From Aphis gossypii (lineage: Eukaryota; Arthropoda; Insecta; Hemiptera; Aphididae), in assembly GCF_020184175.1 (NCBI RefSeq), contig NC_065533.1, forward strand, positions 48,150,351-48,214,350: a stretch of DNA of 64,000 bases, read 5' to 3'. Of the stretch, positions 40,301-51,508 are shown in pieces; positions within the stretch are counted from its first letter, which is position 1, and each line of letters opens with the position of its first letter. Below the pieces are notes generated by a model. It saw only the letters and a program-made list of their open reading frames with translations, ran no database searches and was not told the DNA's origin. The position numbers and the translations under genes were made by a program.

Positions 40301-42012
40301 GAGTTGAACCACCTTTTTTTAACAAAGCTTGAGTCACAGGATCAAAGGAAAAAAATGCAAAAATCATCAACTTCCAATCTTAAGCATTAGATAATATTGG
40401 TAATAATATAAACATTATAATATGTAAGTTTTATAATAAAAATGTTGTGAACAACACAATTTAATAGTTTACTTGTGTTATTACATATTATAAACATGAA
40501 AATAATATAAACATGTCAGCATTATTAGGTCATCCTATATCCTGCCATAGATTAAGAAAGAAGTAATTACACTCGACACTATCTTCAAAGATTTTTTGTC
40601 AGAATATTATAATAATTATGCCACAAATAACTATATAACTGTAACCAATTCTATGCAACATTAAAAAATTAAAGATTATTTTTTTTTGTTACAGCTGGAA
40701 ACATAAAGATGAGTTGGTGAGTTACCTATGTTCCTCAATATACAATATGCTATACCTATAGGTACAATATTGTAGTTCAATATTTTTGTATTTATTATTA
40801 ACTTTAATTGTATGCACACTGTAATCATTATTGTTCTAAACTTATTTATTTTTGTACTTAATTAATTAATTACCCTTTAAGGGTGTCAATTAATAAATAA
40901 ATAAAAAATTGAAAAAAATAATATTTCCTTCAAAAATTATAGAAAAAGGCTTTTATATTTTAGGAATGTACAAGTATACTGTGTACCACTCTTCTCTAAC
41001 CAGCTGCACAAATGATACTAATACTAATAGGTTTTATTAAATCTATCTATTTTTCATAGTCATGAACTTTAAAATGACTGAAGTACCACATACAGTGGTA
41101 CAATATATATGTTTATTTATTTGACAACTAGTAGAGTTCTTTTCTGACACACACAAAAGAAAAATAAGCACATATCTTCTTAAAGAAAAATAAACAAATT
41201 AAATGTATCAAATAACAATGTATACAATTTCAGAAATAAATAAATACCCTTAATTATATTTTTTATGAATTCAAACCACTCTAAATTTGAAACACTATTT
41301 GATCCTACGTAATTTAACATATTCATTTACAAGGAATCACAAACAAATGAGAAAGAAACCCTTATCAACAACAAATAACTTGTTTGAAACAAATAACTGG
41401 AAGGATATTTGAAGATTTTTAAAACATGGTTCATTAGTTGAAAAAAAAAATAATATGTGTATGAATCTGTAGTCAGTATATTTAAGTCCAAAAATAATCA
41501 AAATTATCAAAAAAGTAGTGATCATAAATTCAAATAGAAAATATTTGTTCTACATTAAATATGAAGAATAGTATGAATGTACAATTAGTGAACAGAAATT
41601 ATCCAACCTCATTTTTTAATAATTATTAGGTATGAACTTAGCATCGGAAAAGCACTAATATAATACGTATTGCAATACCTAAACAAAGTCAGAGAATATA
41701 AAGTATAAAACTGCACTCATTTTCGATTAAGTCCAATACAAGTAGTACAAGTTAGAAACAAAAATAAAAATATATTGGTATACGATGCCACCGTATGTCA
41801 CAATCACTCAAATATTTAAGGCAAACGATAGACTTATAAAATTCGGCTCTAATCGTTCGGAGTCAGAATAAAATTTGTCTGCGATCACAAGTCTAACGAT
41901 CTATCGTTTGAAACCATAGATATACAGTATTATATCGGAATACACTGCTGAACTGGACTATAAAAATGGATGATTTTACCTGTTGATCCGTCATAAAATC
42001 TTCACCGTCCAT
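28391..42012 (-). CDS. PATL1: Patr-1 / PATL1, mRNA decapping activator
   Basis: PAT1 proteins bridge deadenylated mRNA (via Lsm1-7) to DDX6/Me31B and Dcp2 in P-bodies. Fourteen exons: 42012-41980, 38553-38463, 38161-38085, 36808-36677, 36556-36422, 32503-32375, 31848-31713, 30871-30777, 30624-30481, 30079-29948, 29468-29334, 29263-29105, 29001-28777, 28663-28391. All borders are GT..AG, and the 1896 bases form one frame (631 aa; human 770). The start is MDGEDFMTDQQ. The acidic N-terminus (12-67) holds DETFGND, the DETF motif that binds DDX6, and DGDWEADH. Residues 68-276 are proline/asparagine-rich linker. Residues 290-320 (DYGAGFMTVREKHW..IQ..Q) match the conserved central motif. Residues 369-631 form the helical C-terminal domain (VTIRKGKQLVHRILPHL; WSVFFGP). 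Exon 5 reads into a stop past its CGA/GTAAAT donor, which is intron and not a truncation. Confidence 0.94.
31206..31367. mobile_element. Probable MITE in Patr-1 intron 7
   Basis: A GC-rich insert in an AT-rich intron. It starts near CAGGGATGGCAAAAGG and ends near GAGTTGGCTCTGCTG, with internal CCAGGGCGGCAA and AGGGCGGCA words. The right end reads CAGCAGAGCC on the minus strand, so a CAG-type hAT element is plausible. TGATGA occurs at both flanks, but the terminal match is weak and the boundaries are uncertain. Confidence 0.4.
33060..33554. mobile_element. hAT-type MITE family C, copy 1 (Patr-1 intron 5)
   Basis: Begins TAGGGATGTGAATT and ends AATTCACAGCCCTA; the inverted ends match at 13 of 14 positions. 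Both sides are flanked by the same 8-mer CTCATTAT (33052-33059 and 33555-33562). An exact 8-bp target duplication is a hAT hallmark. The interior is AT-rich and non-coding. It is about 2 kb from a second copy in the same orientation. Confidence 0.88.
35548..36077. mobile_element. hAT-type MITE family C, copy 2 (Patr-1 intron 5)
   Basis: Begins TAGGGCTGTGAATT and ends near AATTCACAGCCTTA. It is flanked by the exact 8-mer GTCATTAC at 35540-35547 and 36078-36085. It shares with copy 1 the stretch GTGAAACGTAGCTTTGTAAG, then ATTATATAACAACGAATCGA, along almost the whole length. Separate target duplications show the two copies inserted independently. Confidence 0.88.
38941..39067. mobile_element. 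piggyBac-type MITE, 127 bp (Patr-1 intron 1)
   Basis: Left end GGGCCGTTTTTACAAT and reverse-complemented right end GGGCTGTTTTTACAAT agree at 15 of 16 positions. TTAA lies directly outside each end (38937-38940 and 39068-39071), the target duplication of piggyBac-like transposases. It has no coding capacity, so it would have been mobilised in trans. Confidence 0.85.
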
Positions 42013-42310
42013 GGCGAACGGCGATGCGTCAGTTTCTGCCTTTCTAGAGGAGAAACCTGAAATATTTCGCGGTGTCGTACTCGTTTCGAACTTTACTTAT
42101 GCCATAGTCTTTCGCATCTTCACTAACACGAAAAACATGCACTAAAGAATTTTTTTCTTAGTTGATAAAAATTTGATAAGGTGCAACGACGATTTGGAGG
42201 TTATATCGGCGATGTTCTGGGCGGGCTAGCTATTTGATACAGAACGTCTGTTGACTATTTATCCGACGATAGGGCCTGAGTATCTGACGAGCAACTACAG
42301 ATTGTATCAT
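42013..42310 (-). promoter_or_regulatory. Patr-1 promoter and 5' UTR region
   Basis: The 300 bases upstream of the Patr-1 ATG are richer in CpG than the flanks (CGCGGTGTCGTACTCGTTTCG; GGCGGGCTAGC; CCGACGATAGGG). No TATA box stands out. The ATG context is TTCGCCATGG, a good match to the animal start consensus. The transcription start is not determined. Confidence 0.5.
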
Positions 42311-44642
42311 TTATTCTCTAACCGGTAAATCAATCAATGATTATTAAAATTATAAAATATTTAAAATTATTTATTTATTTCATTGACGTTAACAATCACT
42401 GGTAACTTATTATCGTACCCATTGATAACACGCGTGATTATTATTGTCATTGATTAAATAATATAATTTCATTCAAATTTTTAAGCGAATTGACACGATA
42501 ATGCGATATTATTATGCAGACTGACAAAATACAAATGTCCATTACGATTTATTATTATTACTGAAGTAAACCATAGTAAACTATGTAAAATCTGAATTAT
42601 TGTATTTATTTTATCATTTTATGCATTGAATGTATTAGGACTTTAGAAAATGAGTAGAGTGAATGGCGAAAATACTTAGACCTTAGACGGGCCATTATAC
42701 ATATTGGTACATGTGTTAGATTTTATAAAATAATATTATTAAGAATAATACGAACAACAACGGTGGTAAATGACCACAAACTAAGTATCATAAAAATATA
42801 TATTACTAAATATATTTACTTTAAGACAATGGATAGGCCAGTATTTAGGGGGGAGCGGCAATGGGGACATTTACTCCAGGCAGCCAAATATTGATCTATT
42901 TTTGGTGGGAGGGAGGGGGCACAACAATTTTAAATACGGCTTTGACAATGAATATGGGTTATGAATAATTTAATTTAACATTTTTTCAATTCAAAATTTT
43001 AGATTATAAACAAAGCGTATGTTTTTTCCCTATTTATCATTACTTTTTAACAGTAAAAATTTTTCAATTTTCAAAAGTGGTTACAATATAGTATCAAATT
43101 GGATTTAAACATCTAATTAAAAGGTACCTATATCTACATAGTAAGGTTAAAAGTAAAAATACCTAGTAATATAAATAATAACCGAGGAAATAATAAAAAT
43201 AAAGGAAAAACTCAAATTTTTACGCAAAATTAATATCTATACTCAATAAATTTTTTTTGTATAAATCAAAAACGAGTAGCCAGTAGGTAACCATAGATCT
43301 AATAAATATATATCACGCAATAATCTACATTTATAATTAGGATAACTTTGGTGTATGTATACCGTACGTACCATTTACGTAGTTATTATTTGTATTTGTA
43401 TAATAATGGTGTAATATATGTTAGAAGATAGATTTTACGTTGAGAATATGCTTATACCTATGTATTTGTACATTTTTCCTGATAAAATTACGTTTATTCT
43501 ACGTTTATGATAATATGTTGATTATTGGTTGGTTAAAGTGTCGAACTTAGGTTTAAATACAGAACGGATATACCATATACGTACCTATATTTTACGTCTA
43601 GTTGAGAATTTAAGATCGGTCAGCACATTTTTTTTTTTTTTTATTCGAACCAGCGGTGGGTGGAGTGATGGATCAAATTTTTTTAATAAAATATTGAGTA
43701 ATACTAGTGGTAGGTAAACTAAAATCTATTATAATATTCATACCATATACGATATACCTATACGGCTAGTTACCAGTTATACACAAAATATATTCGTATC
43801 CTATATTAGTTGTATACGAATTATATTTGTATCCTATAAACCTACTATAGTTATAAATACGAATAATATTCTTATTCTATACTAGTTATACGCGAATATT
43901 CGGTTATTCTACTATGTTTAGTGTTTACACCGGAAACGAAATATCGTTGAATATTCAGAATATTTATACTAAATTATACGCCGAATAAATGTAATTTGTT
44001 ACGTATAAAACACGAAGAATATTCGTTAAATAGCTACCTTTTGAATTTTGACCCAAAATTGTACTTAAAGTAGATTAGATTAATAATCAACAAAATATTC
44101 ACGTATCTTATAACACGTAATTGTGGTATACCATATACGTTTAATACTCGTATATATTTTGTTAACTAGCCAACTAGGGAATGAAAATTCCCCATTCATT
44201 ACTTGCAAATGTTGTGTAATTATAATTTATAATTAGGTACCTATGTAAAAAGTTAAAATACTTAAAAATGTATAAAATGTTCAAATTTTATGGCTTAGGA
44301 ATTAGGATCGAAATTTTAATACAAGGTTTCTTATAAGTCATGAGTAATTTACGAGTATAAATTGTATTAAATTAAACATGCCGAAGCGATATCAATGAAA
44401 ATAACGTCTTCATTCACGCCTATCTCTAACTACTAAATAGTATGTACCTAGTATGTACGGGGTGGTCCGAGGGGATACTCATATTTTTATTATATAATTA
44501 TTATAACAAATTGTTGATTTATCAAAAATAAAATAAAATAAAATTTTGTTAGTTACCAAAAACTCTAAGAACACACGTTTTTTCAATAGCCATTTTAAGA
44601 GGACGTCGTACCCACATGTGTTGTCTCCGTCTTTCTATACAA

Positions 44643-45121
44643 CGCATAATATACCTTTACTATAGCTTTACCAATATTTAGATTCAACAGTTCCAACTCT
44701 CTGTTATAATGTATTAACTATTAATGTTATTAGTTTAAATATTAAATACCAAGGGAATTGACTGATTATCGATCTTAAAGGTAAAAACATCATCTGTGTT
44801 TTCTTTTTGGGTTTTAGTGTTTTTACAATAGGCATTTAATTTTTTAAGTAAATTATGAATACCTATCTAGATATCTACATAAAATATTAAAATTTAACAA
44901 TTGTCATAGGTACTTAAATAAAAAACTAAAATAGATATTGTAAAAGTCCAATAGAGAAAACACAGATAATATTCATATTGATAAAGATAGGTACCTTTAA
45001 ATTTGATAATATACCTATGTCAACTCACTCTAATATACCTATACGTAGCAACAGTTACAAGTTACAACACAAAACTGGAACTGTTGAAGTGTTGAACCTA
45101 AGTGTATTATGATATAATGCG
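44643..45121. mobile_element. Second long fold-back element
   Basis: Imperfect arms pair across a central AT-rich loop. TTCAACAGTTCCA at 44685 pairs with TGGAACTGTTGAA near 45075. CTTAAAGGTA at 44775 pairs with TACCTTTAA near 44995. ATCTGTGTTTTCT at 44792 pairs with the AGAAAACACAGAT word near 44956. The left flank begins with a GAGGACGTC..TGTTGTCTCCGTCTT stretch (44600-44635) that may belong to the same element. No coding sequence; superfamily unknown. Confidence 0.6.
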
Positions 45122-46543
45122 ATGATATTTTATGCTTAAGTAAAACCCACACAACTCATGTCCGTTTTCGTAAGTTAAAATTTTGACAACATTTGATATT
45201 TTGTGTTTAAGTGATAGTATAAGAACTATATTGAAATATCCTAATTCCTTATTCTTATAAATATAACAACTAATAAAGTATGAAATTATATAATTTTCTA
45301 GTGTACAATGTACTACATTTCTGATGATACTATTGAACAGTTTTACTTTTTTTTGTGACAACCCATCTACTATTACGTTAGTAAAGTTGATTCTTTAATC
45401 GAACAACACTCATCGTCATCATTAATCATTATTTCAAAATGTATTTATGTTTTTAAAATAACAACGTTCAACGATAAAACCATAAAAAAAAACCGCTGTA
45501 TAATTAATATATAGGTAATCACTAACCTATTATATATAGCCATATAAGTAGGTAGGTATGTCATATATACCTACGTATGTAAAACTAATGTCTGTTGACT
45601 TTAAATATTATAAAATATCTCTTATAAACACTTTAACACTTATACCATACTAAATAATTATTAGCTAAATATATAATATATTATATATACCTATATATAT
45701 GTATAATATAATTACAATAAAAAAAAAAGAAAATATGATTTTGTGATGACCTAATGAATAGGTAATTGTTACAACTAATAATCATGATAAACAGTGATCA
45801 AGAAATATTGTTCTGTGACTTGTGAGTACATCTACCTTTAATGTATACCAGAATAATACCAATGTATAGTCTTATTTAAAATATAGAATAAACATGACAT
45901 ATTAGAAGTTTATTAATCATCAGTCATTAAAATTTAATTGATTTATCAAATTTGACGAAAAAGTCTAAAAAGCCGTATTTCCGTTGTGTCCATTTTCATA
46001 TTATTAACGTACATGGTATACATTTTACGTTCACAATAATTCATTTTACTTTATTATATTTAAAATCAAAGTGAATTTATCTATTATAAAATTTATAGGT
46101 AAAATTCTATATTATTATACATTTATAATTTGTAATTTTAAAATGCTCATAACTTGCTTTGCTTTAAAATAAAAATATCAAAAAACACATACCTATACGA
46201 AATACTCTAGTAGGTATTTTTATCTTTACATTTTATAGTAGGTCAAAGTAGTATAGTATAGTAGTATAGTAAGTCAAATCACTTTAATATTAAAAACAAC
46301 ATAGTAAAATAGATCCTTCTGACCGTTAAATTTACAAGTTGTGCGTTAATAAAACTAAGATAGCCGTAATACTTATGGCCTACGAGCCGGGTATATAACA
46401 TCCTCTAAAAATCTTAATATCCAAGTGTGAACACTATTGTTGATTAGGTATCTATTTATATTGCTATTGATCGTGGGTAAAGTATACCTATTATTTAATC
46501 CTTCATAACATACCACATAATAATATAATATAATACCTATAGC

Positions 46544-47005
46544 CAGGTTTGGGTAGTATCTTTGATACATGTATCAAAAATACAATTGTATCTTGTATCG
46601 TGATACATAACTTTTAAGTATCAAGTATCATGATGTATCTTTTTTGTCAAAATATATAAGATACTATTATTGTAAATTTTTTTACCTACTGAATACTACC
46701 GAGAAATTTAAATTCAATCTATAGAACCTTAAAAACTTAAATAAATAAAACAATAGAGATAATTTTTATTGTGTGTATTATTAATATTGTTTTGTGAATA
46801 ATTTCGTATGTATGTTTAGTATGGACATTATAGTGTATTGTGTAGTTAATTTACGTTTAATAATAAATTAATAAAATTCAATTGGAAATATAAAAGTATC
46901 ATAACGTATCTGATGTATAAAAGATACATGTATCTTGTATCTAGATACACTAAATATCAGTATCATGATCTTTTTTTTTAGTATCTTGCCCAACTCTGCA
47001 TCCTG
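46544..47005. mobile_element. hAT-type MITE family D, 462 bp
   Basis: The left end carries CAGG then TTTGGGTAGTATC. The right end on the minus strand reads CAGGATGCAGAGTTGGG then CAAGATAC. Flanking 8-mers CCTATAGC (46536-46543) and CCTAGAGC (47006-47013) agree at 7 of 8 positions. Both sub-terminal regions are packed with GATACATGTATC-type palindromes, giving a strongly structured element. It is non-coding. Confidence 0.65.
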
Positions 47006-48079
47006 CCTAGAGCAAACAAATATTTAAACGAGAATATGTCATCGTTTATTTGTTTGTTGTACACGCGATAATAGGTATGACGTATGTATACTAGACTATA
47101 ACATTATATACCTAGCTATTATTATAAATTATAAATAAATAGGTTCCTATATCATAGTATAATATGGTAAATTAAGCAATTAAATATTAACACCAAATTA
47201 AAGTAATCGACTCGAGGCTTATTTACAAGATTGAATTGTTTTAAATTTAAACTATAAACCTTGTACCTATAGAGTGTGAGTTCTTATAATTTACTCTTAT
47301 TTACTTTAAAAGTTAGTCATAAATCGTAAAAAAAAAATTACATAAAAGGTGGTACTTCCTATATTATAATTAATATATTAGCTATAATAACCAATATACA
47401 TTTATCGTTGTAACTGTAAAAGCGATTAGGTACATATTATTATAATAGGTATCTACATAATACATTACTTATCTACATGAATGAATATTTGATGATTGAT
47501 GGTACATTAAATTTAAAATTTACAATTTTTACACAATGATAAGTAGGTAGTGATATTTAGTAGATATAAGTATTTAGAGGACGTCAGAACATTGTTTTCT
47601 CTCTCTGATCCAAACACATCATACATAGATAAACCACAGTCATTTGAATTTTTTTTTGAACATAGAGTAAGTTTTGAGGTAAGGACTTATCAATATGTCC
47701 AAATATTGTCTCAAACAATTTTTTATTGATTACTGAACAGCAAAATTGGTTACTTACCTATTTTTAAGTATTTTAATAAGCGTGAAATGGACCTAATACA
47801 TAAAATTATGAAATTGTACATAATCTTACAGTTATAAATGTGATTTGTAATAGGTACTAATATAGTACCTAATACCTATTACCTATCGCAATTTTGTAAA
47901 TTATAATTAAAATTATTTACCTACTGTGTTTTTTCTTTATAGTTATCTATATAAGCAATAAGCATAGTAGGTAATGTTCGTACTGTTACCTTTTGTCTTT
48001 AGCTATAACTTTTTTGTTTATTCGTGCCTATTTTTTAAACATTTAAAAATTAATCATACCTACTTTTTCTGTTTTTCAG

Positions 48080-48207
48080 TTGGTACACAAGGTACATCTA
48101 CAAAGTGGTGTAATGTAACAACCAAAACCACAGATAAGTTTCTCTTATGCTTTAGAATTATGTATCCCGATCGTAAATACTATCGTCCAATGACATTATC
48201 AGATTAG
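48080..48207 (+). other. Exon-like open segment, unidentified
   Basis: TTTTTCTGTTTTTCAG is a textbook acceptor ending at 48079. It is followed by 42 codons ending in a stop at 48205-48207, with peptide VGTQGTSTKWCNVTTKTT then DKFLLCFRIMYPDRKYY. Base composition is less AT-rich than the flanks. It could be the last exon of an unseen gene or a fossil piece of a repeat, since the flanks (47578 onward and 48485-48510, GGGTGATACGCGAC) look like dispersed repeat DNA. No family is recognised. Confidence 0.25.
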
Positions 48208-51200
48208 AGTCTCAATTTTTGGAAAACCGTAAAATTGTCTTATTCTTATGATATAATAATGTACCAAATACTTTTTTGAAAATTTCAAAAACATAATTTG
48301 CTTTAGGTCAATTTTTATTCAATTTTAATTTTCTTTTTTAAAACTGAAAATATGATCACCAAAATGGCCATCTTGAAAATTAAAAAAAAATTGAATCTTA
48401 TATCATAAATTCAGAATTTTCATATTTATTATTGTAAAAAAATGCATTTAAAATTAAAATATATTGATTTTTTCATGAAGATATAGTAAGGGTGATACGC
48501 GACTTTTAGGACATACAAAAAAAAAAAAAAAGTGTAGTATCTATACCTAGCCTTTAGGTATAAGCGTATAGCAGTATAGGTTATATAGTACTTACCTAGA
48601 TGTTCAATAACCTTTTACAATGACTACCTATATTAAATTTAATATACCTGATGAATGTTATTCTAAAATTAAGACAATAAACCTTTCCACCAGGAAACTG
48701 GCTCGCTCTTGTACTCTCGCGGGAATATTTAACTTATTATCTATGATTAAAAACCGTAGGTACTTATTATTATAAAAAATTATATAAGTTTGATGTCACA
48801 ATAAGTATGTGAAATAAATATATTAGGTGTGTTTAATAATTATAGTAGGTACTTGTGGTTATTTATCAATGTACAGTATAAAGGGCACTAGTTTATTCTC
48901 CTCAACCTCCACGTAAAAATGTAAATAAGAAATTATTTTCAATAGAGCTAATAATTAACTCAATATTGACTAAAAATTAAAATCTTAGGATACAAATAAC
49001 TATTGGAAAAAATTTGTTACCTAGTTCATCACTAAGTAGTGTTTATTTCAGTCGAAATGAGTAGTGTTGAAAGTTAATGATATCTTATTGTTTTATATGC
49101 ACAGTTTCTTGGTCCTTCACACAAATAATTGTTATGGAATTATTAGTGAACTGTATGTGTACTAAATACATAAAAAATTTACTGAATTATTTAAAATTTA
49201 TTTTATTATAAATACACAGGATCAATTTTCATACTAAAAAAAAATCGTACACCACTAAACAATTATTAAGTCAAATAATATAGAAATTTTATATGTTGAA
49301 TTAATTTTTTATAAGTACCTAGCCTTCTAGGTAATGATTATCAGGAACTGAAACTTAAAATATAAGTTAAAAACAATATAAAAAATAAATTTTACTTTAA
49401 TAAAGAAAAAATAACATAATAATGTTAATATCACATATTTTTGTTCATATTATACAAGTAAAAAAAATAAGCATTTTAGTTTATAAGTTAATTAGCAATA
49501 TAAATTAGTTCATGTATTATACATATAATAAGTACATAATGAATGAATACAAATATTATAGATGCAAAGTAATTAAAATAACAAAAAATGTTATAAAATC
49601 ATGAATAATAAATATTGAATATAAATACTTTGAGGGAAATTCTATAATTTCCTCCTAAAAGTAGTACTGAATGATTTAATATTAAATTGTAATAAAATCT
49701 CTTGAAATTGCATATTGGTAGTTACTTCATATGTAATTTCATAAAAATTTCTCTGTAAATACTCATAGATAAAATAATATTCTAATAGTTTTATTTAAGG
49801 AACTCGCTATGCTTTGGTTTTAATTGTAAAAATAATATTTTTGCCATTTATTGATTAATTTATCACATACAATATACATCAAGGCAACATAAAAAAAAAG
49901 TTGTATATAATAAATTACCACTGTTCTCAGGTGGTTAGCTATTAACTAATATGTAGCATTTAAAACTGCATTTGTTTAAGCATTTTACAACTGATTCATT
50001 TTTAATAATATATGATCTACTTTATTTGCTTTATTTGTTCCAATTATATGGATGAGTGTCTCAATACTCTCAATGCTTACATTTTTAAATTAAATTTTCA
50101 TTTTTTTTTTTTTTTAATCATTATTAAAATATAGATTTAAACCAAATAATTTGTTTTTTTAAGAAAATAGCAATTTGGGTTATTCTATGTCTTACAAGCT
50201 ATTGTTGCTAAAGGAATATTTTAATTTGTCAAATAAAAATGTATTGTTCTGCTAACTTGTTTATCTAAAAACGTATTATGATAGCGTATTACAATATTTT
50301 TGAATACTAAATATGATATTTATAATGAGTATAACCAGATTAAGTTTCAGTCATGTTACAATGTTATATTATAAACATTAAGTTTCAAATAAAATAAATA
50401 AACAATGATGAATCTTATGGTGTAACTAATTATCTTAAAAAATTACATTTTAATGGTAATAAAACATGTGAATTAATTTTGGTAAATAATATTATTTTTT
50501 CATTAATTATTAATATTATTTGAGGTTTAAGTTTATACTACATAATAGTTGTAATATTAATGATTTCGAAAGATGATTGTATCAGACTAAAATTAATAAA
50601 AATTGACATAATTAATTTTAAGAAGAGTATTATAGTCAAAATGTTAATTAACAAAAATCATAATGTAATATTGTTATTAAGTTAAGACAAAATATAGATA
50701 AAAATATCTATACATTTTTAATAGTTGTAACTATAGAAATTATTATTCAAGTCACTAGCATCCTTCTGAATATTAAAATAATCATTAAATAAATATAATA
50801 TATTATATTATTCATGATCATTTTTAAGTTGATTGATTCTACTGTCATATTTTAATGTTTTATTAGTAGGAGAAAAAATATATATATTAATAATATTAAT
50901 AAATAGAATAAAACTTTTTTAGTGCCTATGTATTGATGTGCTTGGCTTTTTTAATATAGTTGAATATCAAATATCTGTTTGATTAAAATTAATTATCTTA
51001 TGATTGATATATCAACTTTTATATATTATTATTAAATTTACCTATGCAATTTATTAATGATTAATATTCATATTTCTTACATAATAACAATAAATTAAAA
51101 ACTATGGTTTATAGTTTATACTTGTTATTTACAGATTATTTTTGGGAAAACCTTACGAAAGTAATAGTTTGATTATTAAACAAACAATAAAGCAAGTGAT

Positions 51201-51350
51201 TATCTGTATACCAATATAAAATAAAATAATACATTATAAATTTAGGTTAAAAATTATAACAGACCATGACAATTAATAAATTGGTTATTGGTAATAATAT
51301 GACAAGAGAGCTCCTAATAAAAAAAATTCAATGTATTAATTATAATAATT

Positions 51351-51376
51351 AAAAAAAAAAAAAAAAAAAAAAAAAA
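51351..51376 (+). repeat. Poly-A run of 26
   Basis: Twenty-six consecutive A on the plus strand, which is poly-T downstream of the DEGS1 transcript end on its own strand. It could be the tail of a plus-strand retroposed copy, but nothing identifiable precedes it. Confidence 0.8.
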
Positions 51377-51406
51377 CAATTTTGGGCTTATTAATTTTTA
51401 GAAATA

Positions 51407-51412
51407 TTTATT
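51407..51412 (-). terminator. Candidate DEGS1 polyadenylation signal
   Basis: AATAAA on the minus strand about 100 bases past the DEGS1 stop codon, a usual spacing for a short 3' UTR. Confidence 0.55.
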
Positions 51413-51508
51413 TTTTCTAAATTAATAACAAAAATAGAGAGATTAAACTGAATTATGGTATCTTATCCAAATTACAGTTTCGTCTAAAGAAATTTAGTAA
51501 GATATGAT

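Larger units (their letters stand above)
42311..51508. other. AT-rich intergenic region with elements, no confirmed gene
   Basis: Nine kilobases between the Patr-1 start and the DEGS1 end. Recognisable contents are the fold-back and hAT-type elements listed separately, a G-rich element fragment near 42842-42925 (GGGGGGAGCGGCAATGGGG), and an exon-like segment at 48.08 kb. At 43740-44170 variants of TATACGAAT and TAGTTATA recur without a fixed period. The remainder, including 48.5-51.3 kb, shows nothing recognisable. Confidence 0.5.

Noticed and set aside
43740..44170. TATACGAAT-rich stretch as a possible satellite or array
   Set aside because: Unit and spacing are irregular, so neither a tandem array nor a CRISPR-like array is supported.
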